Shown piece by piece: positions 17,100 to 25,625 of a DNA stretch of 64,000 nt. The notes under the pieces were generated by a model. The model worked only from the letters and a program-made list of their open reading frames with translations, was not told where the DNA came from and searched no databases. Origin of the DNA: Deltaproteobacteria bacterium (GTDB lineage Bacteria > Desulfobacterota > Desulfobacteria > Desulfobacterales > C00003060); the NCBI GenBank assembly GCA_003647275.1, contig QMMN01000001.1, positions 62,001 to 126,000 on the forward strand, in the 5' to 3' direction. The position numbers and the translations under genes are program-made. Numbering within the stretch: the first letter of the stretch is position 1; each line of letters opens with the position of its first letter.

Positions 17100-17487
17100 A
17101 ACGTTCTCCTCCTCCCTGTTTGGATTGTGGATTCCGACTCGTAGGGCTTACGCCCCAGAGGGATTGCGGAATTAAAACCCAAAATCATATGTTGTGAATT
17201 GTTATTCGCCGCCAATCATCACTCGTCAATCCTCTTAGGGCAACTCATAGAGCCTGTCAATGAGGAATTGGCTTTACCCCTCAAAGGTTACATAAATCTT
17301 CAGATAATAATTTCCGACTTCTCAGACAGATTGATGCTATAAGCTATCTGGTTTTCATAGAAAATGCCTTTTTAGGTCAAATCCCTGCCCGCCATTGTCA
17401 CGCATGCTGGCATATAAGGCGTATGCTGTTGGTGGCGATGGCAGGTGGGCGCAATCTACGGTCTAAAATCCGCAATACTTTGGGTGG
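17100..17487. other. 388-base gap with no supported feature
   Basis: Between the LsrF-like gene and the alcohol dehydrogenase. Short ORFs here are shadows. There is a weak imperfect inverted repeat around GCCAT (17391) and ATGGC (17439). Nothing else is supportable. Confidence 0.5.
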
Positions 17488-18516
17488 CTATTTCTGTGGT
17501 TCAATAATAACCTTAATCGAATCCTGAGCCTCTGCGACCAGTTGAAAACCCTTACTCGTTTCTGCCAGGCCCAAGCGATGGGTGATCATGTTGCCGACAG
17601 AAACACGGCGAGCGCGAATGAGTTCCAGAGCCGTCACATGGTCTGCCGGGCTTCCGGCATAAGAGGTCGTAAGGGTTATGTCGTTGCGAAAGAAAAGATC
17701 GTTGATCGATACGGGGATGGTAACACCTGTATCCGTGGGGGCAAAAAAGAGTACGGAGCCTCCTCGTTCCACCAACTCCAATGCCTGCAAATTAGCGGAC
17801 CTTGCGCCAGTACATACCAGCACCTTGTCTGCAAGCCAGCCGTTATTGACTCGGCGCAACGCCGATAAAATATCTTCCTCTGCATGGATCGTAGCGTCGG
17901 CTCCGAACTTCCGGGCTGCCTGCAGGCGAGCCTCACTGATATCCGTGGCGATCACCCGGCCTGCGCCCATGGCACGGGCAAGCTGTATATGAAGCAGTCC
18001 CGCAATCCCACTTCCGATCACCATAACCGTCTCCCCCGGCCGAAGTCCTGCGATCCTTTGTGCGCGCAACACGCACGCGAGAGGTTCTGCAAAACTCGCC
18101 TCCTCAAAGGAGACGCTTTCTGGAATCGGATATACCCCGCGGTCTACATTGATCGCTGGCAATCTCACGAATTCGGCAAAGCCACCCGGATCAAAATTGG
18201 TGCAGCGCAGGGTATCACAGACCGTATGATGGCCAGCGAGGCAAAAACGGCAGGTGTTGCATGGAACATGGTGGGATGCCACGATACGATCCCCTTTCTT
18301 GTAGCGATCAACCCCCTCCCCCACTTCAACAACTTCTCCCGCAACCTCATGACCGAGTACCAGAGGGGCCTTGTTGATCCGATACCACTCCATGACATCG
18401 CTGCCGCAAATACCGCTGGCCTCTACACGAAGCAGCAGTTCACCCGGGCCTATCTCGGGGATGGGCACCTCCTCTACTCGAATGTCCTTGTTGTTGTAAT
18501 ACATGGCCACGCGCAT
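17488..18516 (-). CDS. Zinc-dependent medium-chain alcohol/polyol dehydrogenase
   Basis: A 342-residue medium-chain dehydrogenase. It has the catalytic-zinc region SGICGSDVMEWY and GHEVAGEVVEVG, four structural-zinc cysteines in CNTCRFCLAGHHTVC near residue 86, and a Rossmann NAD motif VIGSGIAGLLHI near residue 167. The closest general type is sorbitol/threonine dehydrogenase. The substrate cannot be read from sequence. Start ATG 18516 gives MRVAMYYNNKD, normal for the family. It stands alone, facing the exported AmmeMemoRadiSam genes end to head on the same strand. Confidence 0.88.
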   Translation of the reverse strand: MRVAMYYNNKDIRVEEVPIPEIGPGELLLRVEASGICGSDVMEWYRINKAPLVLGHEVAGEVVEVGEGVDRYKKGDRIVASHHVPCNTCRFCLAGHHTVCDTLRCTNFDPGGFAEFVRLPAINVDRGVYPIPESVSFEEASFAEPLACVLRAQRIAGLRPGETVMVIGSGIAGLLHIQLARAMGAGRVIATDISEARLQAARKFGADATIHAEEDILSALRRVNNGWLADKVLVCTGARSANLQALELVERGGSVLFFAPTDTGVTIPVSINDLFFRNDITLTTSYAGSPADHVTALELIRARRVSVGNMITHRLGLAETSKGFQLVAEAQDSIKVIIEPQK

Positions 18517-18644
18517 GTTTCAGATCCTCTGGTTAACCTGTGAAATAGGGCCTCTAACAGAAAGCATTTATCTTATGGAACCCCTCCATGTCAAGCCAGC
18601 ATGTCACATTAACGTATTGAAACAAAAGACAATATTAATCCGTC

Positions 18645-20105
18645 TCATTTGAGATCGTTTTCGCCGAACACCTCGGCCTCGTATACCTCAACCTTGGTCT
18701 GCGGGTCCTGCCACGCGTTTGGGGACATCCCCCCCTTGAGACACAAGTGCTCAAGGAACTGTTCTGTGTCCGGAAGTTGCTCCCACACTTGGGGTAGGAA
18801 AGTTGAGCGGTGGATACCGCGAGATAAAATCACCCCGTGGACATTCGGTTTAAGCTTGCGTTTGAGATCCTCCCCGTCCTTGAAATTAAGGGCTTCTGGT
18901 ACAGAAAGGACGCTGATTTCGATGTCTATGTCCTTGAGTTCGTCTGCGTTCAAGGGTGGAAACCTGGGGTCATGAAATGCGGCGCTTTGGGCGTTTTTTT
19001 CCACACATTCCAAAAGGGGACATATGGGCTCAATTGTGCCGATGCAGCCGCGCAATTGGCCGTGTTTGTGAAGTGTAACAAAGCATCCCTTTGACTCATT
19101 TAAGGCAGGGGAAACCTGAGCTGGCCTGTCCACCTTGGTCCCCTTCACAAGCCTTGCCTCAATGGCCGAGCGAGCAAGTTTTAAAAGGGCCTTTCTATCC
19201 TGGTTAGAAAGTGTCTTTTTCATTGTCCCTGTCACCTCCCTTCTATCCACAAAGGCAATACTTGCATAACCGACAACCCGGTTCCTGCCGCCCGCGGTGT
19301 CGCCCGAGTTCCTATAGTCCACCAATGTACCTTGCCAGCCCTTGATCTTAGCGATATGCATTAATGTAAGGACGGCTTGCTTGCCACAGGCCTCGCATAT
19401 GGGCATGTCAGAAAATTTGCACTCAGAGATGGCCCTGGTGCAGATTCGATCCAGGGCAACGGCTGTCTCATAGGAATAATAATGAGAAAGATCCGAACTT
19501 GCCACAACAAGGGTATCATCGTCGATATATGGGACAAGGGTCTTGGCAAGGGCTTTGGGATCTGAGCTGTTCATCAGGATCGGGACAATCTCAAATTCCT
19601 TGAGTATTCCCTGAAGAAAGGGGAGTTGAACCTCAAGGGCCCATTCTTTAAGATGGGCTTCAGGAACAGATTCAAAGCCGCGCGACCTGCGCAGAGTGGA
19701 AGCAAATCTTGCCAGGTGAACGTCCCCCAGAGGCGTCCAGTATGCCAGAACTTCAGGGATGGAAGGGGCCCTGAGGGGGACTCGATGACTCGGGCCAAGG
19801 AGGATAACGGTTCTCGTGGATGGGTCGATCTGCCTATATCCGGCCGCAGCCACAACACCCGAATAGATATAACCGGCATGAGGGGAGACAAGTCCTCGGA
19901 CCTTCCCTGGAACCTTCACACCACGGGCATCTTTGAAAAAGGTACGAACCATTTGACGAAGCTCATCAGGCGCATCAGGGTAAAACATACCGGCAACCGC
20001 TGCAGGCCGCACCTTGTGGTACTTGTCATCTGCAGCGAACAAGTGAGCCCTGACACAAGTCAATATCAAGATAACTGAGAGAACGATCGCGTGTAATTTT
20101 TTCAT
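18645..20105 (-). CDS. Exported Memo-AMMECR1 fusion (AmmeMemoRadiSam proteins B+A)
   Basis: A 486-residue fusion with an N-terminal signal peptide (MKKLHAIVLSVILILTCVRAHLFA). Residues about 33-295 are a Memo domain: VSPHAGYIYSG, LGPSHRVP, EVQLPFLQ, SSDLSHYYSY and CGKQAVL, carrying the family's His/Cys/Asp metal-site residues. Residues about 300-480 are an AMMECR1 domain with the diagnostic LRGCIGTIE. The AmmeMemoRadiSam system is widespread but its reaction is not established. The signal peptide places this version outside the cytoplasm, which is unusual. It is 35 bases downstream of a Tat-exported radical SAM protein, so the three minus-strand genes 23441 to 18645 form one unit. Confidence 0.9.
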   Translation of the reverse strand: MKKLHAIVLSVILILTCVRAHLFAADDKYHKVRPAAVAGMFYPDAPDELRQMVRTFFKDARGVKVPGKVRGLVSPHAGYIYSGVVAAAGYRQIDPSTRTVILLGPSHRVPLRAPSIPEVLAYWTPLGDVHLARFASTLRRSRGFESVPEAHLKEWALEVQLPFLQGILKEFEIVPILMNSSDPKALAKTLVPYIDDDTLVVASSDLSHYYSYETAVALDRICTRAISECKFSDMPICEACGKQAVLTLMHIAKIKGWQGTLVDYRNSGDTAGGRNRVVGYASIAFVDRREVTGTMKKTLSNQDRKALLKLARSAIEARLVKGTKVDRPAQVSPALNESKGCFVTLHKHGQLRGCIGTIEPICPLLECVEKNAQSAAFHDPRFPPLNADELKDIDIEISVLSVPEALNFKDGEDLKRKLKPNVHGVILSRGIHRSTFLPQVWEQLPDTEQFLEHLCLKGGMSPNAWQDPQTKVEVYEAEVFGENDLK

Positions 20106-20140
20106 TTTATTTTCCTATTCCAACCAAGCCGGAATGGTTT

Positions 20141-21265
20141 TTATCCCTCCCACCTGCCGCTAATGGCAGTTCCACAAAACTTGCATTTTCCATCTTTTAC
20201 GTGGTTTGCCACCAGCGTGTATCCCCTTCTTTGAATGACAGTTTTTTTGCAGTTGGGACACACCATCTTATCCCCTAAACCCGGCACATTCCCAATATAA
20301 ACGTAATAGAGGCCCTCTTTTAAGGCCACCTCCTTGGCTTCTCGCAAGACCTCAACCGGTGTGGGGGGAAGGTGAACGAGCTTGTACCGGGGATAAAATC
20401 GGGAAAAGTGCAAGGGATAGTCAGGCCCGAGGTTGTCCAGGATCCACCCACACATCCTTTTGATCATTTCCATGTCGTCCGTGTAGGTGGGAATGACCAG
20501 GTTGATAATTTCCATCCAGATCCTCCGCCGGTGGAGGGTTTTGAAAGTTTCAAGTACAGGTTCAAGATGCCCGCCGTTCAGATCCCAATAGATCTTATCT
20601 GAAAAGCTCTTGAGGTTCACGCTGGCCGCATCGATTACATCACACAGCCGATTCAGGGCAGCCTGGCTGATGTATGCATTGCTAACCCAAATATTCTTTA
20701 TTCCAAGTGGTTTGGCCCTGGCAGAGATATCGACCATATATTCATAAAAGGTCGTGGCCTCGGAATAGGTATAGGCAATACTCTTGCAACCATACCCCGC
20801 AGCCATCAAGACCACCTCCTCCGGGGGGAGGTTATCATTGCGGGTCTTGTCCGGGCTTGTCTGGGAGATCTCCCAGTTCTGGCAATTGAGACAATGAAAA
20901 TTGCACCCAGCCACTGCCAGGGAAAAGGCCTTGCTTCCTGGATAGAAATGTTGAAGGGGTTTTTTCTCCACCGGATCCACATGCACAACGCATGGATTCG
21001 CGTAGGAAATGGTGTAAAGCTTTCCTTCTAGGTTCACCTTGGTCCGGCATCTTCCACGGTTGCCGGGAAGGACGATACATTCGTGGGGGCAAGTGCCGCA
21101 TTGCACCACGCCGTCGGTCAACTGCTTATAAAAATAGGCTTCCTTGACATGAGGGTCTGTTGCCGAAAACCCTTTTTCCGCCCATGCCAAACCCACAGGG
21201 AACAGCATCGCACCACATGCGGCACAAAAAGTGGTTCTGACGAAATCTCTCCGTGATATTCCCAT
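20141..21265 (-). CDS. AmmeMemoRadiSam radical SAM protein with twin-arginine signal
   Basis: A 374-residue radical SAM protein. The N-terminus has a Tat-type signal (SRRDFVRTTFCAACGAML). The SAM [4Fe-4S] motif is CNFHCLNC at residues 121-128. There are extra cysteines C56, C59, C63 and C73 before it and a C-terminal zinc-ribbon pair CPNC...CKFC. The family is the AmmeMemoRadiSam radical SAM enzyme, related to PflA-like activases. Tat export would carry a folded, cluster-loaded enzyme to the periplasm. SAM and reductant supply there is a puzzle, so the signal may instead act as a membrane anchor. Neighbours are the Memo-AMMECR1 fusion (35 bases) and the MFS/spermidine-synthase-like gene (64 bases). 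Confidence 0.9.
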   Translation of the reverse strand: MGISRRDFVRTTFCAACGAMLFPVGLAWAEKGFSATDPHVKEAYFYKQLTDGVVQCGTCPHECIVLPGNRGRCRTKVNLEGKLYTISYANPCVVHVDPVEKKPLQHFYPGSKAFSLAVAGCNFHCLNCQNWEISQTSPDKTRNDNLPPEEVVLMAAGYGCKSIAYTYSEATTFYEYMVDISARAKPLGIKNIWVSNAYISQAALNRLCDVIDAASVNLKSFSDKIYWDLNGGHLEPVLETFKTLHRRRIWMEIINLVIPTYTDDMEMIKRMCGWILDNLGPDYPLHFSRFYPRYKLVHLPPTPVEVLREAKEVALKEGLYYVYIGNVPGLGDKMVCPNCKKTVIQRRGYTLVANHVKDGKCKFCGTAISGRWEG

Positions 21266-21329
21266 ATAGAATCCGTTACGAGTTGGGACATAGGTCCCTC
21301 CGGGCCGGAAGCCAATTGGGGCGAAGTCC

Positions 21330-23441
21330 CTAAATTCGTTTCAAAACAATGAAGCTATTAAGGCCCAGGCTCAGCCCTTTGAGCACAGCCACCGAAATCA
21401 ATACCCCTATGATCCCCATCTTAGGGAGAAAGACAAGCCCTGTCAATATGGTACCACAGGCTGCACCAGCAAGATCCGACACATAAAGGCGGCCTGTAAT
21501 CTCTGCCCCGATCCCGCGGGCCACGCGTGAGATTGCCGAAAACTGGCAACCTGCCGAAAAGGCGACGAGAAACAACAGCCCCGGAATGATGGCATACTGC
21601 ATAATAAACAAAGAGGTATGTCCCTTCAGGTTGGCCCCGGCCAGCGCCGCAATACAGGCCAAGGCTGCGAAAAGGATAAGGCCTGCATCACAGGCCAATA
21701 TCTGCCAAGTGGCCGTCCTATTCAACCTTCCAGACACAAATGCTCCCAAGGCAGAACCTATCATGTAAAGGGTTATAAAGGCACAAATCCTTAGGTACAC
21801 GTAGCCATATATTACTTGAAACAGGAGGAGAAGCGACAGCTCAAACGCCATGCCAGCATATCCTGAGGTTGCAATCGTAAAACGCAGACGGTCCTTGCGG
21901 CACGATAGCACTGCAAATCCAAGGATAGCGATAACGATCACATAGAGGACCGTCTTCGGGCTCCCAGATTTCTTCAGCCACAAATCCATCAGATGGCCGA
22001 AGGCCAAGGGGGAAAGATCCCTGTTTGACGGGGCCTCTTTTTCAGAGAGGAGGCGTCTGAGTATGTCCATGCGAAACGGATCTGCCATGGTAAGCAGGTC
22101 GTAATCGACCAAACGCTTGGTAATGATTTCCCGCTCGGCCAGCACATCAGCGATATTGCACTTTAAAGGAGCGTCTGAGGCCAGGTAATAATGGGTCGTC
22201 CCGGGAAAGACCAGAATGTGTTTGAAGACGCTTTTCAGGGCAGCATAGACCGAACGATTCAATGCGAGGCCCGTCTCTTCAAGGTAATTCTCAGCGCCTG
22301 TCAATGTAAAGGAAAGAACCCCGTCCTCTGTGAGGATCGCTTTTGCTTCATCAAAAAACTCCTGGGTATAAAAGCGGTTGAGTTGGGCATTTTCAGGGTC
22401 TGGAAGGTCTATAATGACGGCGTCGTATTTCATGGACGTTTTTTTTACAAAGAGGCGACCGTCTCCAACATGCACGTGTACAAAAGAACGGGCAAGACTC
22501 CTGTGAATGAGTTTGTCTAGGTTTAGAATAGCCGGGTCAAGCTCCACATAGTCTATGCGTTCTGGATCGTGTCTGGAGATCTCCTCGAGGGTGCCAAAGA
22601 CACCTCCGGCAACCAAAAGCACTTTAGCCCCCTCCTTGACCTGACAAAGCGGCAGGTGGGCAACAGCCTCCATGTCGAGATCGCCGGTTGAAAATAGCGG
22701 AATGGCGTCCTGCAGGACATTGAGCTGTCTGCCAGTCTTCGAAATGGTAAGCTGAGCAAATGGGGTATTCTTGTTTAGGATGATCTCCTGACCAGGGAAA
22801 TGCCAGGAGAGTGAAGCTACATCAAAAGGCCTAGCTGCTAGTATACCGAGCCCCAAAAGGCAGACAACAGGCAGCATCCTATAAGAAAGCATCATAGAGG
22901 CGGCAAAGAGATTCAGGATTCCAAGAACCACGAAGCTGTCCCAGTGGGAAAGCAGGTAAACCAGAACAAGACTAAAGAGCAGGCCACCCCCGATATCACC
23001 CAGAGTGTCGACAACATAGACTTGGCGTGTGGTATCTTTTCCATCCAACATGGAACCCGCCAGGGGTATCATGGCGCCACCCACAAGGCAGTATGGAATC
23101 AGAATAATAGCACTGCCGCCAATGGCTGAAGTCAGGCCCAACATCTCGCCCCGGACCCAAAGGAGCGGTAGGGCTCGTATGGCGGCAATCTGGGCAAATG
23201 GCAGGACCGCTATGAGAAGATGGCCGAGAAAAAGGGCCTTTTCAGGCCTCTCCTTTTTGGCCAGCAGCACTCCAAGGGCGCTCCCAAGGCCCGTAAAGAG
23301 AAGCCAGATGCCAAATACAACCCCTATGACCAGTTCATTCCCGCCAAAGGTGGACATGGCTTCACGGATCATGACAAGCTGGACCGATACAGAAGAAATA
23401 CCCAGGGCCAAGAGGCAAACCCAAAACTTTTTCTTCTTCAT
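21330..23441 (-). CDS. Membrane protein with spermidine-synthase-like methyltransferase-fold domain
   Basis: A 703-residue fusion. An N-terminal block of about seven hydrophobic segments (residues 7-215) is followed by a spermidine-synthase-like domain (about 240-420), with VAGGVFGTLEE, YVELDPAIL, HVGDGRLFV and AVIIDLPDPENAQLNRFY. A second membrane block spans about 495-700. The DGR and D-P-D region match aminopropyltransferases, but many such MFS-fused proteins are not proven polyamine synthases. It heads the exported AmmeMemoRadiSam group, so a role in making or moving the substrate or a small-molecule product is possible. The start region follows a half MITE-like repeat (23481-23607). Confidence 0.85.
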   Translation of the reverse strand: MKKKKFWVCLLALGISSVSVQLVMIREAMSTFGGNELVIGVVFGIWLLFTGLGSALGVLLAKKERPEKALFLGHLLIAVLPFAQIAAIRALPLLWVRGEMLGLTSAIGGSAIILIPYCLVGGAMIPLAGSMLDGKDTTRQVYVVDTLGDIGGGLLFSLVLVYLLSHWDSFVVLGILNLFAASMMLSYRMLPVVCLLGLGILAARPFDVASLSWHFPGQEIILNKNTPFAQLTISKTGRQLNVLQDAIPLFSTGDLDMEAVAHLPLCQVKEGAKVLLVAGGVFGTLEEISRHDPERIDYVELDPAILNLDKLIHRSLARSFVHVHVGDGRLFVKKTSMKYDAVIIDLPDPENAQLNRFYTQEFFDEAKAILTEDGVLSFTLTGAENYLEETGLALNRSVYAALKSVFKHILVFPGTTHYYLASDAPLKCNIADVLAEREIITKRLVDYDLLTMADPFRMDILRRLLSEKEAPSNRDLSPLAFGHLMDLWLKKSGSPKTVLYVIVIAILGFAVLSCRKDRLRFTIATSGYAGMAFELSLLLLFQVIYGYVYLRICAFITLYMIGSALGAFVSGRLNRTATWQILACDAGLILFAALACIAALAGANLKGHTSLFIMQYAIIPGLLFLVAFSAGCQFSAISRVARGIGAEITGRLYVSDLAGAACGTILTGLVFLPKMGIIGVLISVAVLKGLSLGLNSFIVLKRI

Positions 23442-23480
23442 ATCGTTCTTAAGAAAATGTTTTTGGAGTTAGTCATTCGC

Positions 23481-23607
23481 GGGCTGTTGACCAAACAGCT
23501 GTCTACTCACCCTTTAAGAGGCCGTCAGGGGAGATCTTTTTTTGAGATCAGGTCACTGATATGACCTGACAGGCCACACAACGGCACCATATTCGGCGTA
23601 CGGTCCT
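23481..23607. mobile_element. Half copy of the MITE-like element (copy C)
   Basis: Bases 23481-23607 match the left half of the elements at 43917-44216 and 58971-59258: the GCTGTTG-CCAAACAGCT end, the left terminal inverted repeat GCCGTCAGGGGAGATC from 23521, the TCAGGTCACTGATATGACCTGA palindrome, and GGCACCATATTCGGCGTACGGTCC. The right half is missing. The junction is about 4 bases from the 3' stop of the minus-strand gene at 23611. Confidence 0.75.
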
Positions 23608-23610
23608 GGC

Positions 23611-24147
23611 CTACGTTGCAAGCCTGGCGCAAAATTCCTCCAGGGCCTTTCCGAGCTTCCGGCGTATAAAGACCTGCTTATCCGCACGGGTCAGTTTGTC
23701 ATAGGCATTGTATTCTGGGTGAGATTCTGACAGGACCGGCGGCTTTTGTTTGGATTTAGCCTTGATCTTTGCGAAATCCTGCACCATTTCAAGGAGGGTA
23801 TAATTTTCGCCCGGGAAGCTGGTAAGCCATCCCAGCCTGCGCATCAATTCAAAGCGCACCTGGTCCGCTAGAAAAAGGTGGATATCCATCACCATCATCT
23901 GATTTTTGTCATCTAGATAATAAAACTTGACTGCTTTCCCCAAACCCAGAATGCCCATGATCAGCTCATAAAAGGCGACAGCTGTCTCCTCCCCGGGCTT
24001 GGCCAAGAAATAGAGGGACTTGTCCGAAAGATCAGCAACCTTGGTGTTTGCGCCGTATGATTCGTTAAAGCGTTTTCGCCAAGCCCCGAAGGCCTTCTGC
24101 TCAATCACCTTGGTCCGGTATGCTGTTAGGTCCAAGAGCTGGGCCAT
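23611..24147 (-). CDS. Conserved-looking hypothetical protein, 178 aa
   Basis: I do not recognise this soluble protein. It begins MAQLLDLTAYRTKVIEQKAFG, has a helical PGEETAVAFYELIMGILGLGK stretch, LADQVRFELMRRLGWL in the middle, and a basic C-terminus with IRRKLGKALEEFCARLA. There are no cysteine pairs, membrane segments or nucleotide motifs. ATG 24147 is preceded by AGGTGGAG. An upstream GTG at 24156 is less likely. The 3' end abuts a truncated MITE-like repeat, so its last residues could have been altered by that event. Codon use looks like that of its neighbours. Confidence 0.65.
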   Translation of the reverse strand: MAQLLDLTAYRTKVIEQKAFGAWRKRFNESYGANTKVADLSDKSLYFLAKPGEETAVAFYELIMGILGLGKAVKFYYLDDKNQMMVMDIHLFLADQVRFELMRRLGWLTSFPGENYTLLEMVQDFAKIKAKSKQKPPVLSESHPEYNAYDKLTRADKQVFIRRKLGKALEEFCARLAT

Positions 24148-24241
24148 AATCTCCACCTTGAAAATGAGTCTGCCTTGTTATTGTTGGATTCACCAAACCC
24201 GTTTCATGAAACCCGGCAGACACTTATCAACTGCTGTTAAC

Positions 24242-24340
24242 AAATTGATGCCTCCAATTGAAGCTCCCTGCAGCCCGCGAAGCACTGCCGTATGGCAGAA
24301 CCTGCAGGGAATGCGCTCGCTTTTCAGTTCAAACTATAAT
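24242..24340 (-). repeat. REP-like plus 'GCAAAAGCGAGCGC' composite repeat, minus orientation
   Basis: On the minus strand this reads TTGAACTGAAAAGCGAGCGC, CTGCAGG, then GTTCTGCCATACGGCAGTGC and TTCGCGGGCTGCAGGG. It combines the two repeat families seen elsewhere in the window and lies directly at the broken end of an HD-GYP fragment. Confidence 0.65.
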
Positions 24341-24564
24341 GTACTCAGTCTCTCCTTAAGAGAAAGAGCGCCTATGTCATGCAGTGCTCCAGCCAAAAAC
24401 AGTTCGTTTTGTTGTTCTATCGGGAGATCCAACTCTGCCCCTATGTTGAGAGCAATGTAAGCTACTTGCTTGTGATGATCGACGATCACCAAACTAACAA
24501 GGTCAATAGCGTTTGATAAGCACATGATCAAATCAAATTGTGAAATTTCTGGCACTTTTATCAT
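24334..24564 (-). pseudogene. Truncated HD-GYP (HDIG) phosphodiesterase fragment
   Basis: A 76-residue frame from ATG 24564 (AAGGAG ten bases upstream) reads MIKVPEISQFDL...DHHKQVAYIALNIGAEL...GALHDIGALSLKERL and stops two codons later. The H...HD core of an HD-GYP cyclic-di-GMP phosphodiesterase is present. The rest of the roughly 180-residue domain, including the GYP loop, is absent. The break coincides with the composite repeat at 24242-24340, so insertion or recombination at the repeat probably destroyed the gene. It is unlikely to be functional. Confidence 0.7.
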
Positions 24565-24590
24565 CTGCGCTAAGCTCCTTGCGGTGGTGA

Positions 24591-24737
24591 TCAACGGACG
24601 CCACCAGCTTTCTTGTGTAGCTGGCAGAAGGGTTTATGGTTACCCAATACCATGTCCAGAAGCTCGTAAAAGGCGTTAATCTCAATCAGATGCGTTGGAT
24701 CATAGGATGCGCAGCCCGTGCTGTACTGACAAACAGA
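24591..24737 (-). pseudogene. Degenerate coding trace upstream of the HD-GYP fragment
   Basis: On the minus strand one frame reads CASYDPTHLIEINAFYELL then DMVLGNHKPFCQLHKKAGG to a TGA at 24591-24593. Just upstream another frame reads GTTISVFIPNVAFDLF, which resembles the end of a histidine-kinase ATPase domain. No start codon or intact ORF exists. I read this as a frameshifted remnant of a sensory gene that once preceded the HD-GYP gene. Confidence 0.3.
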
Positions 24738-25155
24738 TCAAAAGCAACATTTGGTATGAAAACTGAAATGGTCGTACCTGGTTGGAGAAAAGAACAAACT
24801 TATCTTATTTAATTTTTAGCATATTCTTTTTAAACCTGTCAAAACATTTCACTGCAGTCACCTTGATCCTTGTATTCTGAACGAACTGTGGTCTAGCCTA
24901 AATCGCCGCAATGCAGATATCAATGGCCTTTTACTGTTTGAAGGCTGAATGCGCAAGTGCATGGAAAACAGCCTGCAAAGGCTTGTCCCATGGGCTGTGA
25001 TGGCAATCGGACATCGATCACACCTTTACAAATCGCTACTTAGGAGTTATGATGCTAAAAAGTTACGAAACAAAAGGGAAACCGGGAGCCTCCGTTCCTG
25101 AGGGAAGGGCGGCATACCGTGAGGTTAATTCACCCTTTGCCATAAGGAGTTATCC
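24738..25155. other. Gap before hsp20 with no confident feature
   Basis: Contains the tail of the degenerate coding trace and an AT-rich stretch (24796-24835). The only nearby reading frame, from ATG 25049/25052 with TAGGAG upstream, runs into hsp20 in another frame and is not convincing. No clear heat-shock promoter was found. Confidence 0.4.
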
Positions 25156-25602
25156 ATGGAGTACATCAAGATACGCTTTGGGAAGAATCTCGAACACATG
25201 CACAACAGGCTCCAAAAGACCATTGACGAGATGTTTCGGCGGATCAATCCCATGCTGATCCTGCCGGAGCAGACCTGGCGCCCCCAGATGGATATCTATG
25301 AAACATCCAAGGAGATTATCATCATTGGAGAAATCTCAGGCGTGGACAAGGAAGACCTGGAGGTGGAACTCGATCAGAATGCCGTTAAAATATCTGGCAG
25401 GCGACAACAGATTCCCCATGTTCCAGGCATGAGATATCATCTGGCGGAGATCGCCTATGGCAGCTTTGAAAGGATTTTGCTGCTGCCGGTGCCAATCAAC
25501 CCAGAGAAGGTCACGGCCTCTTACACCAACGGCTTTCTCAAGATCACGATGGCAAAAAAGCTACGGGATCAGGTCCATCGGATCCCTGTCGTTGATGAAT
25601 AA
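25156..25602 (+). CDS. Small heat shock protein, Hsp20/alpha-crystallin family
   Basis: A 148-residue holdase chaperone. The alpha-crystallin domain spans about residues 42-140, with MDIYETSKEIIIIGEISGV, LEVELDQNAVKISGRR, and a C-terminal TASYTNGFLKITMAKK, where the A-x-x-x-n-G-v-L family motif is recognisable. The start ATG 25156 has AAGGAG eight bases upstream. The lon gene follows after 23 bases, so the two are probably one stress operon for holding and degrading misfolded proteins. Confidence 0.92.
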   Translation: MEYIKIRFGKNLEHMHNRLQKTIDEMFRRINPMLILPEQTWRPQMDIYETSKEIIIIGEISGVDKEDLEVELDQNAVKISGRRQQIPHVPGMRYHLAEIAYGSFERILLLPVPINPEKVTASYTNGFLKITMAKKLRDQVHRIPVVDE

Positions 25603-25625
25603 TGAAATAATCAGGAGATATCATT

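Noticed and set aside
25049-25258. Small ORF upstream of hsp20 with a good Shine-Dalgarno site
   Set aside because: It runs about 100 bases into hsp20 in another frame, has no recognisable features, and the hsp20 start has its own AAGGAG.
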